Below are positions 1 through 8,600 of a DNA stretch of 60,662 bases, in pieces. Source of the DNA: Halothiobacillus sp. Its GTDB lineage: Bacteria; Pseudomonadota; Gammaproteobacteria; Halothiobacillales; Halothiobacillaceae. Each line of letters starts with the position of its first letter. Position 1 is the first letter of the stretch. The notes beneath the pieces are model-generated. The model searched no databases, was not told where the DNA came from, and was given only the letters and a program-made list of their open reading frames with translations. Made by a program: the position numbers and the translations under genes. The stretch is from assembly GCA_020061705.1 (NCBI GenBank), contig JAGUXT010000040.1:1-60662 (forward strand), given 5' to 3'.

Positions 1-66
1 GATAAGTGCAGCGCATCCGGCGGGGGGAAGGGCTTGCCGGATGCGCTGCACTTATCCGGCCTACGG
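1..66. repeat. REP-like palindrome (copy 1), inside a reading frame
   Basis: Arms GATAAGTGCAGCGCATCCGG and CCGGATGCGCTGCACTTATC flank a short G-rich loop, followed by CGGCCTACG. The arrangement (GCCGGATGCG...CTTATCCGGCCTAC) resembles enterobacterial REP/PU sequences. A close relative is at 1135-1200. The left arm begins at the window edge, so the element may extend further. Confidence 0.8.
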
Positions 67-1088
67 GCAACAAGATGCAGGCTTGTGGCGAGAATGAGGA
101 GGAGAATGCCGCCTGCGCCTAGGTAGGCAAAGCCTTCGTACTGGTCGTAGTGCGCCTGCCCCAGGCTGGGCAGCAGGCGCGACCATTCGGCGGCCTGCGG
201 GTCGATGCGGTTGAATGTTTCAAGAAAGGCATGCCAGTTCATCGGGTCGAAGTAGGTGAGCAGGTTGGCGGAGTAGTTGCCGTAGCCTTGAGCGGTCAGT
301 GCGGAGCTGCCGGGGACGACGTAGCCAGCAAGCCAGGCGAGCGCGAGCAGCCCCGCCCAGAGGAGGGCGCTGCCGATGAGCAGTTTCGGCAGGCCGAGCG
401 AGCGCTGGATGAGGGCGTGGACGAAGCTGGCGAACCAGAAGGCGGCGACCATCAGCGCGAGGTAAGCGTGGGTGAGCACGGCAAGACCGAGCCACAGCAT
501 CCAGCGGCGGTTACGATACGGATTGAGGGTTTCGTTGATGGCGGCGAGGATCAGCCAGTGCGCCATCAACGCTTCGTGGCCGTAGCCGCGCAAAAGCAGG
601 GGCGGGCTGAGCAGGATGAGTAGTACGCCGAGCAGGCGTATGGCAGCACCCGCCGATGTTGACGGGGGGATCAGGCGAGTCAGCAGCCGCCAGGCAAACA
701 GGGCAAGCAGCAGGTAGCAGCTCAGCATCCACAGGCCGAAGTATTGGAAGGTTCCCGGCAGCAGCGGGTCGAGAAGTTTGAGCGGCAGGGCGAGCAGCGG
801 GATGCTGTCGGTGAAGACGATGGAGGTTTGCAGCGGGGCGGCAAGGCCCACGAGCAGGCCGGGCGGCCAGCCCCAGGGCTCTTGGCGGAAGAAGGCCCAG
901 CCGAAGTAGTGCTGCGCGGGGTCGCCGTGCATCAGCCATTCGATGTGAGCGGGGTTGAGGATGCCGAAACCGAAGGCGGCGTAGAACACGGCTGTGCCTA
1001 GTGCAAGCACGAGCAGCACTTCACCGGGACGTTGCCCGCGCGGTGGTGCAGGTTGCGCAGGTTCGGGCAGGATGAGTGTCGTGGTCAT
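1..1088 (-). CDS. DUF6311-like polytopic membrane protein, partial at the left edge
   Basis: The minus strand is open from an ATG at 1088 to the window edge (about 362 codons, no stop), starting MTTTLILPEPAQPAPP. I see an N-terminal membrane segment, then a loop with HGDPAQHYFGWAFFRQEPW and FTDSIPLLALPLK, then repeated hydrophobic segments (LLVLALGTAVFY, MLSCYLLLALFAWRLL, LIGSALLWAGLLALAWLAGYVV). The D-x-x-x-H-x-x-G-W-x-F-F-R pattern and the TDSIPL loop are what I remember of DUF6311 membrane proteins found in polysaccharide loci; the biochemical role is unknown, possibly GT-C-like. It is the last visible gene of the O-antigen operon, 13 nt after the three-domain glycosyltransferase. Its codons after about residue 339 run straight through a REP-like palindrome at 1-66, so the gene may be altered or truncated there. 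Confidence 0.72.
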   Translation of the reverse strand, partial: MTTTLILPEPAQPAPPRGQRPGEVLLVLALGTAVFYAAFGFGILNPAHIEWLMHGDPAQHYFGWAFFRQEPWGWPPGLLVGLAAPLQTSIVFTDSIPLLALPLKLLDPLLPGTFQYFGLWMLSCYLLLALFAWRLLTRLIPPSTSAGAAIRLLGVLLILLSPPLLLRGYGHEALMAHWLILAAINETLNPYRNRRWMLWLGLAVLTHAYLALMVAAFWFASFVHALIQRSLGLPKLLIGSALLWAGLLALAWLAGYVVPGSSALTAQGYGNYSANLLTYFDPMNWHAFLETFNRIDPQAAEWSRLLPSLGQAHYDQYEGFAYLGAGGILLLILATSLHLVARRPDKCSASGKPFPPPDALHL

Positions 1089-1101
1089 CGGGCGGGCATG
1101 T

Positions 1102-4100
1102 TCATGCTGTTGGCATTGTAGGTTTTGGTTGGCTGGATAAGCGCAGCGCATCCGCTAGGGTGGTGTGGCTTGCCGGATGCGCTGCGCTTATCCGGCCTAC
1201 GCTATTTTTGCCTTGCTCGATCCACGCGGCAATGCGCTGGGCGACACGCGGCCAAGCGTGGGCGTCCAGCCAGTTTTGCTGACGGGCGGCCTGCTGTTCC
1301 AGTGCTTCGGCATCCAGCGCAAGGTGGGCGCGGATGCCGTGCGCCATGGACTCTATATCGGTCGCAGGCAGGCGGTACACCGCGTCTTCAAGGTCATCGA
1401 AGATGGGCAGCGGGGTACAGGCCACTGGCGCGCCGCTGGCCAGACCAAGGCGCACGGCGGCGCTGGATGATTCCTGGGTTTTCTGATAGGGGAAGACGAT
1501 GAGCCGGGTGCGTCCAAGTTGCTGCAGGATGTCGCGTTCGTCGAGATAATCGCTCCGCAATTCAATGGCATGCCGCAGCTCAAGTTCGTCGATCAAGGCA
1601 AGAAGGCGCTGCCTTTCTACATCAGAAATGGGGTCAGGGTGCAGGCTGTTAAGCATGAGTAAGCGTAGTGTCGGGATCTCGCGATGCAAATGTGCGAAGG
1701 CTTGAATCAATTCAGCCAAGCCCTTGTGCGGTATCAGGAAGCCGAAACTGGCGAGGAGAATGGCATTTGCACCCAAGGCCGGCTCAAGGGCTGGGTGGGC
1801 GATTGGGCATTCGTGGCCAAGGCCGCTTCTAACAGGCGAGCTTGCTTGCGAAGGGCTAAGGCCTGAGGCAAGGTCCTTTGCGGCCAAGGCTGTTCCTACG
1901 TGGACACCGTGGGGCAGACGTGTGGCTTGCGCGCTGAGTCCGAAGTCCTTGAGGCGGTTGAGATCATCGATGCCGTGCACGTAGAGCCGCTCGCAACGCG
2001 CCAGCGAGGGGGCAATGTCGCGCAGGCAGTGCAGGACGCCATCCTGCATCACGTCGGCGGTGGAGTGCAGGGTGATGGCGATGCGCACGCCGCGTGCGTG
2101 TAGGCGTTCGATCATCCCCGCGAGGGAGTGAAGCTCGAAGAAGCCGAAATTAAACTGGATGACAAGAACCTGAACGGCATCTTCGATCAGCGCCTGTTCA
2201 AGCCCGGCAAGGCTGGTGTCGCGTAGCTTGGTTGACCATACACGGCGCAGGTTTTCGGGATCGGGAGGCTTTGCCTCGGCATCGATGTTAGCGTAAATGC
2301 GGAAGTCGGCGGGGAGAGTGCCCGCAGGCCAGTTTTGCAGCAGGTAACGGCTGTATTCAGCAATGCCGCAGGCGCTGTTGTAGCTGCTGACCCAGCCGAT
2401 GCGCGGGGTGGCGGCAGATGGGGTATGCTGGCACGCTTGTTCGATGGCCTGCTGGATGCGGCGGGCAGTGTGCGCCCATGTGACGTTTTTGCGGATGCGT
2501 TCGCGAGCGACGTGCACGCGCCTCGCGCTTGCTTCAGGCGTGGTGTCGAACACCGCGCTCATCTGGCGGGCGAGATCATCGGTATCAGGCTCCGCCCAAA
2601 CCGAGCCATAGAGCTTGAAGTGGGTGTGCGCGCGGGCATAGCGAAAATCGACCAGCCATGCGGTGTCGTGGTCGCAGAAGTCGAGCTGCCCGCCGTGGGC
2701 GGTGGTGATAACCGGCAGGCCGAGCAGCATGGCTTCGGCGATGGGCAGGCCGAAACCTTCGCCGCGGCTGGGGGCGACCAGGGCGTGGCAGTTGTCGTAC
2801 AGCCAGCGAATCTGTGCTGCGTCCAGGTCGCGGTTGATGAGCATGACGGGAGCCGCGTTGGGGTATTTCTCACGCCAGGCGTGCAGTTCAGCCTCAATGT
2901 CGTGATGCGGATTGGGGTGGGTTTTAATCACCAGACTGACGTCGTCGTTTTGCTGGAATGCGCGGGCGTAGGCTTCGAGCAGGCTGTCCACGCCCTTGCG
3001 CGGCAGGGCGGAAGAAATGTGCAGAAAGCGGAATCCATGACCGAGCAGGCGGTTGGGCGCCGTGTCAGCATCGTCGTCCGGCGCTTGCGCCGCGTGGCTG
3101 AGGATGTGGTCGGCGCCCAAGCCGACATTGACGATGGGCACGCGCACCCCGCAGTCAATCAGGCTGCGTTCGACATAACTCGACATCACGGTGATCAGCT
3201 CAAGCCTGCGGTTGAATTCATCCACCCACAGCGGCGGAAACTCGGACTCCTCCCAGCCGTAGGCCAGCATGCCGCGCAGCACGCCCTGGATGTCGCTGAC
3301 GCGCGGCGGATAGAGGTTGCGCAGTACGGTATGGCTGTGTTCCCCCGCCTCGCCCGCCTGCCAGAGTGCGGCGACTTCGGGGTTGGCGGCGAGGAAGGCG
3401 GGATTGGGGGGGAAGTCGCCGGGGCCTTCGGTGGAGTGCAGGCCGATGTTCAACGGCAGCGCGGCGAGGGCGAGCGTGCACTGACGGTTGACCTCGGCCA
3501 GACTGTAGCTGGAGTCGAAGGGGCCTTCGATCAACAGGTCAAGCTCGGAGCTTGTCGGCGGAGGGGGCGGCGTGAGCGCCGGGCTCAGGTCGTAACCCAG
3601 TCCGGCGAAAAACTCGATCAAATCGTGTTGCAGGTGCTGCGGGCGGAAGCGCTCGATATTACGGCGTTGGGCTTCGCGCAGGCGGATGCGCGGCCCAGGG
3701 CCAAGCAGCACGTCACGCACCGCGCAGGCCATGCGTGCCGGATCGGCATCTGGCAGCAGGATGCCGCCTTCGCCAAGGGTGTTGGGAATGTTGCTGGTAG
3801 CGCAGGCGATCACTGGCAGGTCGAGAATCATAGACTCGATCAGCGGGATGCCAAAGCCCTCGTGTTCGCTCATGCAAACGAAGGTATCCGCTGCACGGTA
3901 GTAAGAACGAAGAACTTCGTCGCTCACCTTGCCGGGCAGGTGGACGTGGCCGTCGAGCTTGAGCTGTGCGATGCTCGCAAGCAGTTTTTCGTGATATTCA
4001 GGCGATGACACGCCGCCAACAAGATGCAGGTGCAGGCTGCGTTCCGGCAGCAGCTCGCGCAAGGCATGTAACATGTCGATCAAGAGATGCTGGCGCTTGT

Positions 4101-4671
4101 TTTCGGCAATGCGTCCGACAAAGAGCAGGTGAGTGCCTCGGGGGATACCCTCTGGCAGGCCACGATCCCAGGGGGCTCGGGCGAATTGTTCCATGTCGAA
4201 CAGCAGCGGGATGACGCTGACCGGAGCATATCCTGACGCGTTAAGCTCCTCGGCGTTGAGTTCGGAGACGGCGATGGCGCCGATGAAGTGCTTTGGCCAG
4301 GCCGCCAGCTGCTCGCGCCCCAGGCGGCAGTAGAAGCGCGCCGGGCTGTGCAGGGGAAACTGTTCTGCCGGAGTGATGTTGTGATAAATCATCACCTTGG
4401 GCGAGGGGATGCTAAGGACGAACTCCTCAAGGTCAATGCCAATACAGTGGTGCACAAACAGCAACTGGTTCGCGCCATGCGCCGCATCTCGCGGGTAGTC
4501 GCGAATAGGGAGGGCGAGTCCGGCCATTTCAGGTGGAATGTAGCCGCTGAAAACCTCCGACTCGAAGCCCAGATCGCGCAGGATTTTTTGGGTGAACAGT
4601 ACGCCATTGGATACGCCATCCCCTAGGCTGACCGCCGGAGTGAACTGATGAATGGCGATTGGGCGCATCAA
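1102..4671 (-). CDS. Three-domain GT4 glycosyltransferase (O-antigen polymerising type)
   Basis: A 1189-residue protein with three GT-B glycosyltransferase family 4 units. Unit 1 (about 1-365) has LLFVGRIAENKRQHLLIDML and the donor-site EHEGFGIPLIE. A proline-rich linker (about 368-375) leads to unit 2 (about 380-760) with SSALPRKGVDSLLEAY and GEGFGLPIAEAM. Unit 3 (about 765-1155) has ASFGFLIPHKGLAELIQAF but a changed E-x7-E region (QESSSAAVRLGL). Multi-domain GT4 enzymes of this kind (WbdA-like) build mannose O-polysaccharides in the cytoplasm; the linkage made here cannot be read from sequence. Its ATG overlaps the stop of the upstream methyltransferase by 4 nt. Two stretches look foreign: about residues 920-960 (REP-like DNA at 1811-1899, just before the unit 3 donor domain) and the last 30 residues (REP at 1135-1193). 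Confidence 0.88.
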   Translation of the reverse strand: MMRPIAIHQFTPAVSLGDGVSNGVLFTQKILRDLGFESEVFSGYIPPEMAGLALPIRDYPRDAAHGANQLLFVHHCIGIDLEEFVLSIPSPKVMIYHNITPAEQFPLHSPARFYCRLGREQLAAWPKHFIGAIAVSELNAEELNASGYAPVSVIPLLFDMEQFARAPWDRGLPEGIPRGTHLLFVGRIAENKRQHLLIDMLHALRELLPERSLHLHLVGGVSSPEYHEKLLASIAQLKLDGHVHLPGKVSDEVLRSYYRAADTFVCMSEHEGFGIPLIESMILDLPVIACATSNIPNTLGEGGILLPDADPARMACAVRDVLLGPGPRIRLREAQRRNIERFRPQHLQHDLIEFFAGLGYDLSPALTPPPPPTSSELDLLIEGPFDSSYSLAEVNRQCTLALAALPLNIGLHSTEGPGDFPPNPAFLAANPEVAALWQAGEAGEHSHTVLRNLYPPRVSDIQGVLRGMLAYGWEESEFPPLWVDEFNRRLELITVMSSYVERSLIDCGVRVPIVNVGLGADHILSHAAQAPDDDADTAPNRLLGHGFRFLHISSALPRKGVDSLLEAYARAFQQNDDVSLVIKTHPNPHHDIEAELHAWREKYPNAAPVMLINRDLDAAQIRWLYDNCHALVAPSRGEGFGLPIAEAMLLGLPVITTAHGGQLDFCDHDTAWLVDFRYARAHTHFKLYGSVWAEPDTDDLARQMSAVFDTTPEASARRVHVARERIRKNVTWAHTARRIQQAIEQACQHTPSAATPRIGWVSSYNSACGIAEYSRYLLQNWPAGTLPADFRIYANIDAEAKPPDPENLRRVWSTKLRDTSLAGLEQALIEDAVQVLVIQFNFGFFELHSLAGMIERLHARGVRIAITLHSTADVMQDGVLHCLRDIAPSLARCERLYVHGIDDLNRLKDFGLSAQATRLPHGVHVGTALAAKDLASGLSPSQASSPVRSGLGHECPIAHPALEPALGANAILLASFGFLIPHKGLAELIQAFAHLHREIPTLRLLMLNSLHPDPISDVERQRLLALIDELELRHAIELRSDYLDERDILQQLGRTRLIVFPYQKTQESSSAAVRLGLASGAPVACTPLPIFDDLEDAVYRLPATDIESMAHGIRAHLALDAEALEQQAARQQNWLDAHAWPRVAQRIAAWIEQGKNSVGRISAAHPASHTTLADALRLSSQPKPTMPTA
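1135..1200. repeat. REP-like palindrome (copy 2), encoding a protein C-terminus
   Basis: A perfect 20-bp inverted repeat: GGATAAGCGCAGCGCATCCG at 1135-1154 and its complement at 1174-1193, followed by GGCCTAC. It is the same family as the element at 1-66. It lies within the last codons (about residues 1158-1180) of the glycosyltransferase ending at 1102. Confidence 0.88.
1811..1899. repeat. Paired REP-like units inside a glycosyltransferase gene
   Basis: Two direct copies of a GGCCAAGG-centred unit: TGGCCAAGGCCGCTTCTAAC at 1814-1833 and CGGCCAAGGCTGTTCCTAC at 1881-1899. They resemble the GCGGGCAAGCCCGCTCCTAC type of REP common in Pseudomonas, and belong to a different family from the elements at 1-66 and 1135-1200. 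The DNA is read in frame as a low-complexity Ser/Ala/Gly/Pro-rich insert. Confidence 0.65.
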
Positions 4672-5645
4672 TGGGCATCCACAGCCGTGGCGATGGGCTT
4701 GCGCGCGATGAGCGCGTAGTCCTGAGGGCCGAAGGTGAAGCGTTCAATGTCGTTGGCTCCGCCTGCGCGGGCTTGGGCCTCGAGGTATTGCGGGAAAGGA
4801 TGCAGGCGCATGACTTCAACCTGCTCAAACCCCCGATTCTCCGCGACGAAGGCCAGCAGGTCGGGTGGTAGGGGGTGTTGGTGGGTCGGGTCGGTGTAGA
4901 AGTAGCAGGCGCCAACCAGTAGGTTTTCCGGATTGGGAGTTTCCAGAATTAGCACGCCGCCGGGGTGAAGGGCGCGGTTGGCGGCCTCAAACAGGCGAAC
5001 AAGCTCGGCAAAGGGAAAGTGCTCGGCGATATGAAAGCCGCTAATGACGCCCAATTCGTCCTCGCGCAGGCTGGCGAGGTGCTCCAGGGCATTGCCTAAT
5101 CGTGCATCCAGCCCAAGTTCGAGGCACGCGGCGACCATGCTTGGGTCGGTATCTACGCCATAGGCGTCAACCTCGTGCTGAGCCAGAAGTTGCAGCCATT
5201 CGCCGCGCCCACTGCCGATGTCTAGTAGCGGACGTGCGCCGGTTGCAGCTTGTGAAGCCTTAACGATGGGCAAGTAAACCGATTGGCGCGCCTGAATCGC
5301 CTCGAAGCTGCCGCGAAAGCGGTTTTCGAAGGCGAGGTAGAAGCCCTCGGGGAGAGGGGGCGCGGCGTGTTCGATCCCGGAGGGTGTAGCGTCTTGCGTC
5401 AGTCGGTCGCTCCTGAGCTGGAGGGTGAGCAGATCGCGACGTATACGCTCGATGTCACGGTTCGATGCCTTGGTGTCACAATGGGTCTCAAGCTGCACTA
5501 AGCACGCCCGGACTTCGTTGTGGATGGCAGCCAGGCTTTGCGGTGTCTGCCAAATGGCGCGCAGACGCTGCAGGCCACGCCAAACACGACGAGCAAGCGA
5601 GCCGATTACGGGAATGGAGCTGACGAATTTCTTCAATGTGTGCAT
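4668..5645 (-). CDS. SAM-dependent methyltransferase (possible O-chain cap)
   Basis: 325 residues. The first ~100 are an Arg-rich, helical lead (MHTLKKFVSSIPVIGSLARR) with a likely coiled coil. A class I methyltransferase domain follows (about 105-310): LLDIGSGRGEWLQLL is the SAM glycine loop, VDTD the acidic strand-2 end, and SGFHIAEHFPFAELVRLF the region after strand 4. The arrangement resembles the methyltransferase half of O-antigen chain terminators such as WbdD, but no kinase domain is present. It lies between two three-domain glycosyltransferases: 25 nt after the upstream one and overlapping the next by 4 nt. I infer that it methylates the growing polysaccharide or a sugar in it. The substrate is not provable from sequence. 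Confidence 0.82.
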   Translation of the reverse strand: MHTLKKFVSSIPVIGSLARRVWRGLQRLRAIWQTPQSLAAIHNEVRACLVQLETHCDTKASNRDIERIRRDLLTLQLRSDRLTQDATPSGIEHAAPPLPEGFYLAFENRFRGSFEAIQARQSVYLPIVKASQAATGARPLLDIGSGRGEWLQLLAQHEVDAYGVDTDPSMVAACLELGLDARLGNALEHLASLREDELGVISGFHIAEHFPFAELVRLFEAANRALHPGGVLILETPNPENLLVGACYFYTDPTHQHPLPPDLLAFVAENRGFEQVEVMRLHPFPQYLEAQARAGGANDIERFTFGPQDYALIARKPIATAVDAH

Positions 5646-5670
5646 GGACTGGAGTCCGCTTTAATGTGGG

Positions 5671-8600
5671 CTAGGTTCGGGGTGTGCTTGGGTTCATTTT
5701 CATGATTTTTTCCATTAAACCACGGGCGCTTTCTTTCCATGTCAACCACGGAATGGCTGAAGATGGCGGTGTCATGCCGGAGCCTGCGAGTTGAAGCCAG
5801 TCCTTGATCGAGTTTGCCAAATCTTCGGCACGCGTGCCTGAAAAATAGTAGGCATGCTCGCCAGCAACTTCACGGAATACTGGGATATCACGTGCCATGA
5901 TCGGCAAGTTGTGGCGAGCTGCCTCAATAAGGGGCAAACCAAAACCTTCGGCCTCGCTGGCAGCGATCAGGCAGGATGCAGCGCGATAGACTTTTTCAAG
6001 GTATTCGTCACTGATTCCGTTGAGCCAGAAAAAATGCTTCCCGGACTGCGGGTGGATGCGCATACGCTCAATCAAGGCTTCGACCATCCAGCCTTGCTTG
6101 CCGACGATAACGAGGTTGACATCCATTCCTTCTTGCCAAAGCTGTTCGAAGGCTTCAAGCACCATGTCATGCCGCTTGCGTGGTTCAATGGTACTTACCA
6201 TCAAAAATGTGGGGTTGGTATCGAATTTGGCTAGAACACTATTCGCATCAGGGGGCAGGCCAAGGCTTGGGTTGGAGCTTTCGATATCAGCACCAATGTG
6301 TGACCACTGGATATCGAATGGACGTAATCCCTGTGTTAAATGGGCTGCCATACAGTTTTCAAGTGCCTTGGCTGTCGTTGCGGAAATACTTAATACCCCA
6401 TCATTCTCCGAAATCGCCGTAAGCCACTCGGTAAACTCAATGGCAGTGTCCGGTGGAAAGTACTGAGGCGTTTGTAAAGGCAAAAGATCATAAACCATGA
6501 AATACACCTTGCCCCCCCGTCGGCGCAGGGCTTGGTAATAACTTCGCTGTGCAACCTGGATGTTTAGATGCAAGTCCAGACCGAAAAAGATATCACCCGA
6601 CCAGGCTTCAACTGTCTCATCCAAGGCCCAATCGTCCGGAATACCCAGGAATCGACACGTAAAGCGGCGAGCGTAGCGGTAACCCAGCGTGTCTTGCGTG
6701 GCATAAACCGGTTCCACCTGGAATCCGTGAGGCGGATTCTCCAGCCACTCACGCAGGATGGCACGCACCACGCGTTGTATGCCGCTTTTCATGTCGTGCT
6801 GCACCAGTTCGGAAACATCGACCAAAATCTGGCGCGGCCTTGGCGCGGGCGGAAAATTTTTAGCCATGAACACGGCGAGGCGCATTTGCTCATCATCCTG
6901 CATGGCGCCTACATTGAGTGACCGCATCATTCCGCCAAGGGTGTTCCGATCCCGGCGATAGATGAGTTCGATAGCATCAGCGTAGTTCGCTGCGCAGGTC
7001 GCAGGCGCATGTTTTTCGCGGATGACGCGCTGCGCGTGCGCACCAAGAGCCGCACGCGCGGCATGATCACGCCAAAGAGCTTCAAGTGCCTCGATAAGCT
7101 GTTGATCTTCAAATTTGTCCGGCAACAGCAGAACGCCTTCGGGATCCAGGTCAGCCATGCTGCCATTGGCATTGACGATGGTGGCGAGGCCGTGGTTCAT
7201 GCAGTCCAGCACCGTTCCCGAGGTCTCGCCGCGCGAGAGCGTGCGCAGTTGCACGCCAATATCGGCGGCGGCGAGGTAAGTGCGGAACGTTGGCATGTCA
7301 ACCCAGCCGGTCACCCGGATGCGTTTTTTCAGCCCGCTACGTTGTAAGTCTTCGAGTAGCTGCTGCCCATAGTCGCCATGCTCATTACCGCCGACAAAGA
7401 CCAGTTCGGTCGCGGTGTCGTCTGCCAGCTGCGAAGCGAGGAAGGAGGACAACAGGCGGTGATTAAGCTTGGTAGCACCGAGCAGGCCAAAGGCGCAGAC
7501 CAGGGTTGAGTTATCAGCAAGACCAAGTGCATTTCGCGCCTGGTGACGATTCAGCGCATCAGGCGGGGTGCGCAAGTGGGGGATGACGAACCAGTCCGCG
7601 CCGCTGCCGACACCGTACCAGTGCTCAGCCAGTGTGCGCGAGTTTTCGCTGTGCACGATGATGCCCAGAGCATCCTGCAGCACTGGCAGGTTGGCTGGGT
7701 AAGCCCAGACGACATCGGCTTTGTCCTTGGCTACAAAGCGTTCCTTGACAGTGTGGTAGCCGTGACTGATCTGCAACGCACGCACCCAAGCCTGCGGCAT
7801 CAAGCCGAGAAAATCGCGGTGTGCCTGGATGCTGGAAAGAAAAAAATCATGCAATACGACCACCCCGGGAATCTCTTCGATCAGGGCGAACATGTGTTGG
7901 TGGAATTGAGAGTTGCCAAAGTGATACAGCACGCGTGCGTAGTCATGGTGATGGCTGCGCAGCCAGGCGAGGTCGCGCACCTTGCAGTGCTCGTGAATCC
8001 AGGCATCATTGATTTCAGCCTGATCAGCAATGACGTCGATTTCATACCAGTGAATCAGCTCCCGTAGCAGCTCGGCGCTGTAATCGCTGATGCCGCTGCG
8101 CTCCGGGGGGAGAGGGGAGACATAGGCCAGGCGGGGACGGGCGTTTTCTTCTGGCTGAGTCGGTGTTGAGGCAATTTGCCTGAATTTCTCACTCTGACGT
8201 TCGTGCCATTGCTCCATGCCGACGATGGCACGTTGCGCAGTGTCGTCCCAGCCAAAGCGCTGCGCCTGAACAGGGCCGTGGCGCTCCAGCATCTCGCGGA
8301 AGCCTGGATCGGTCAGCGCCTGCTGAATCTTGGCAGCGATAGCGTCTTCATCATGCGGATCGAACAGCGCGTCGGCGTGACCTATGACCTCGGGCAGGCT
8401 GGTCGTGTTGGCCGCGAGCACGGCTTTGCCGCAACGCATGGCTTCCAGTGCGGGTAGACCGAAACCTTCATGCCAGCTTGGGAATACAAATAGAGTGCAG
8501 GTGTTGTACAGCGTGACCAGATCATCTTCCGGCACAAAACCGGTCAACACCAATTCGTCATCAGCCAAGCCAACTTCGCGTGCCAGTTTTACCAGGCGCT

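Noticed and set aside
2335-4008. Plus-strand open frame of 557 codons
   Set aside because: It is antisense to the three-domain glycosyltransferase, whose motifs are intact; the translated sequence has shadow-frame composition.
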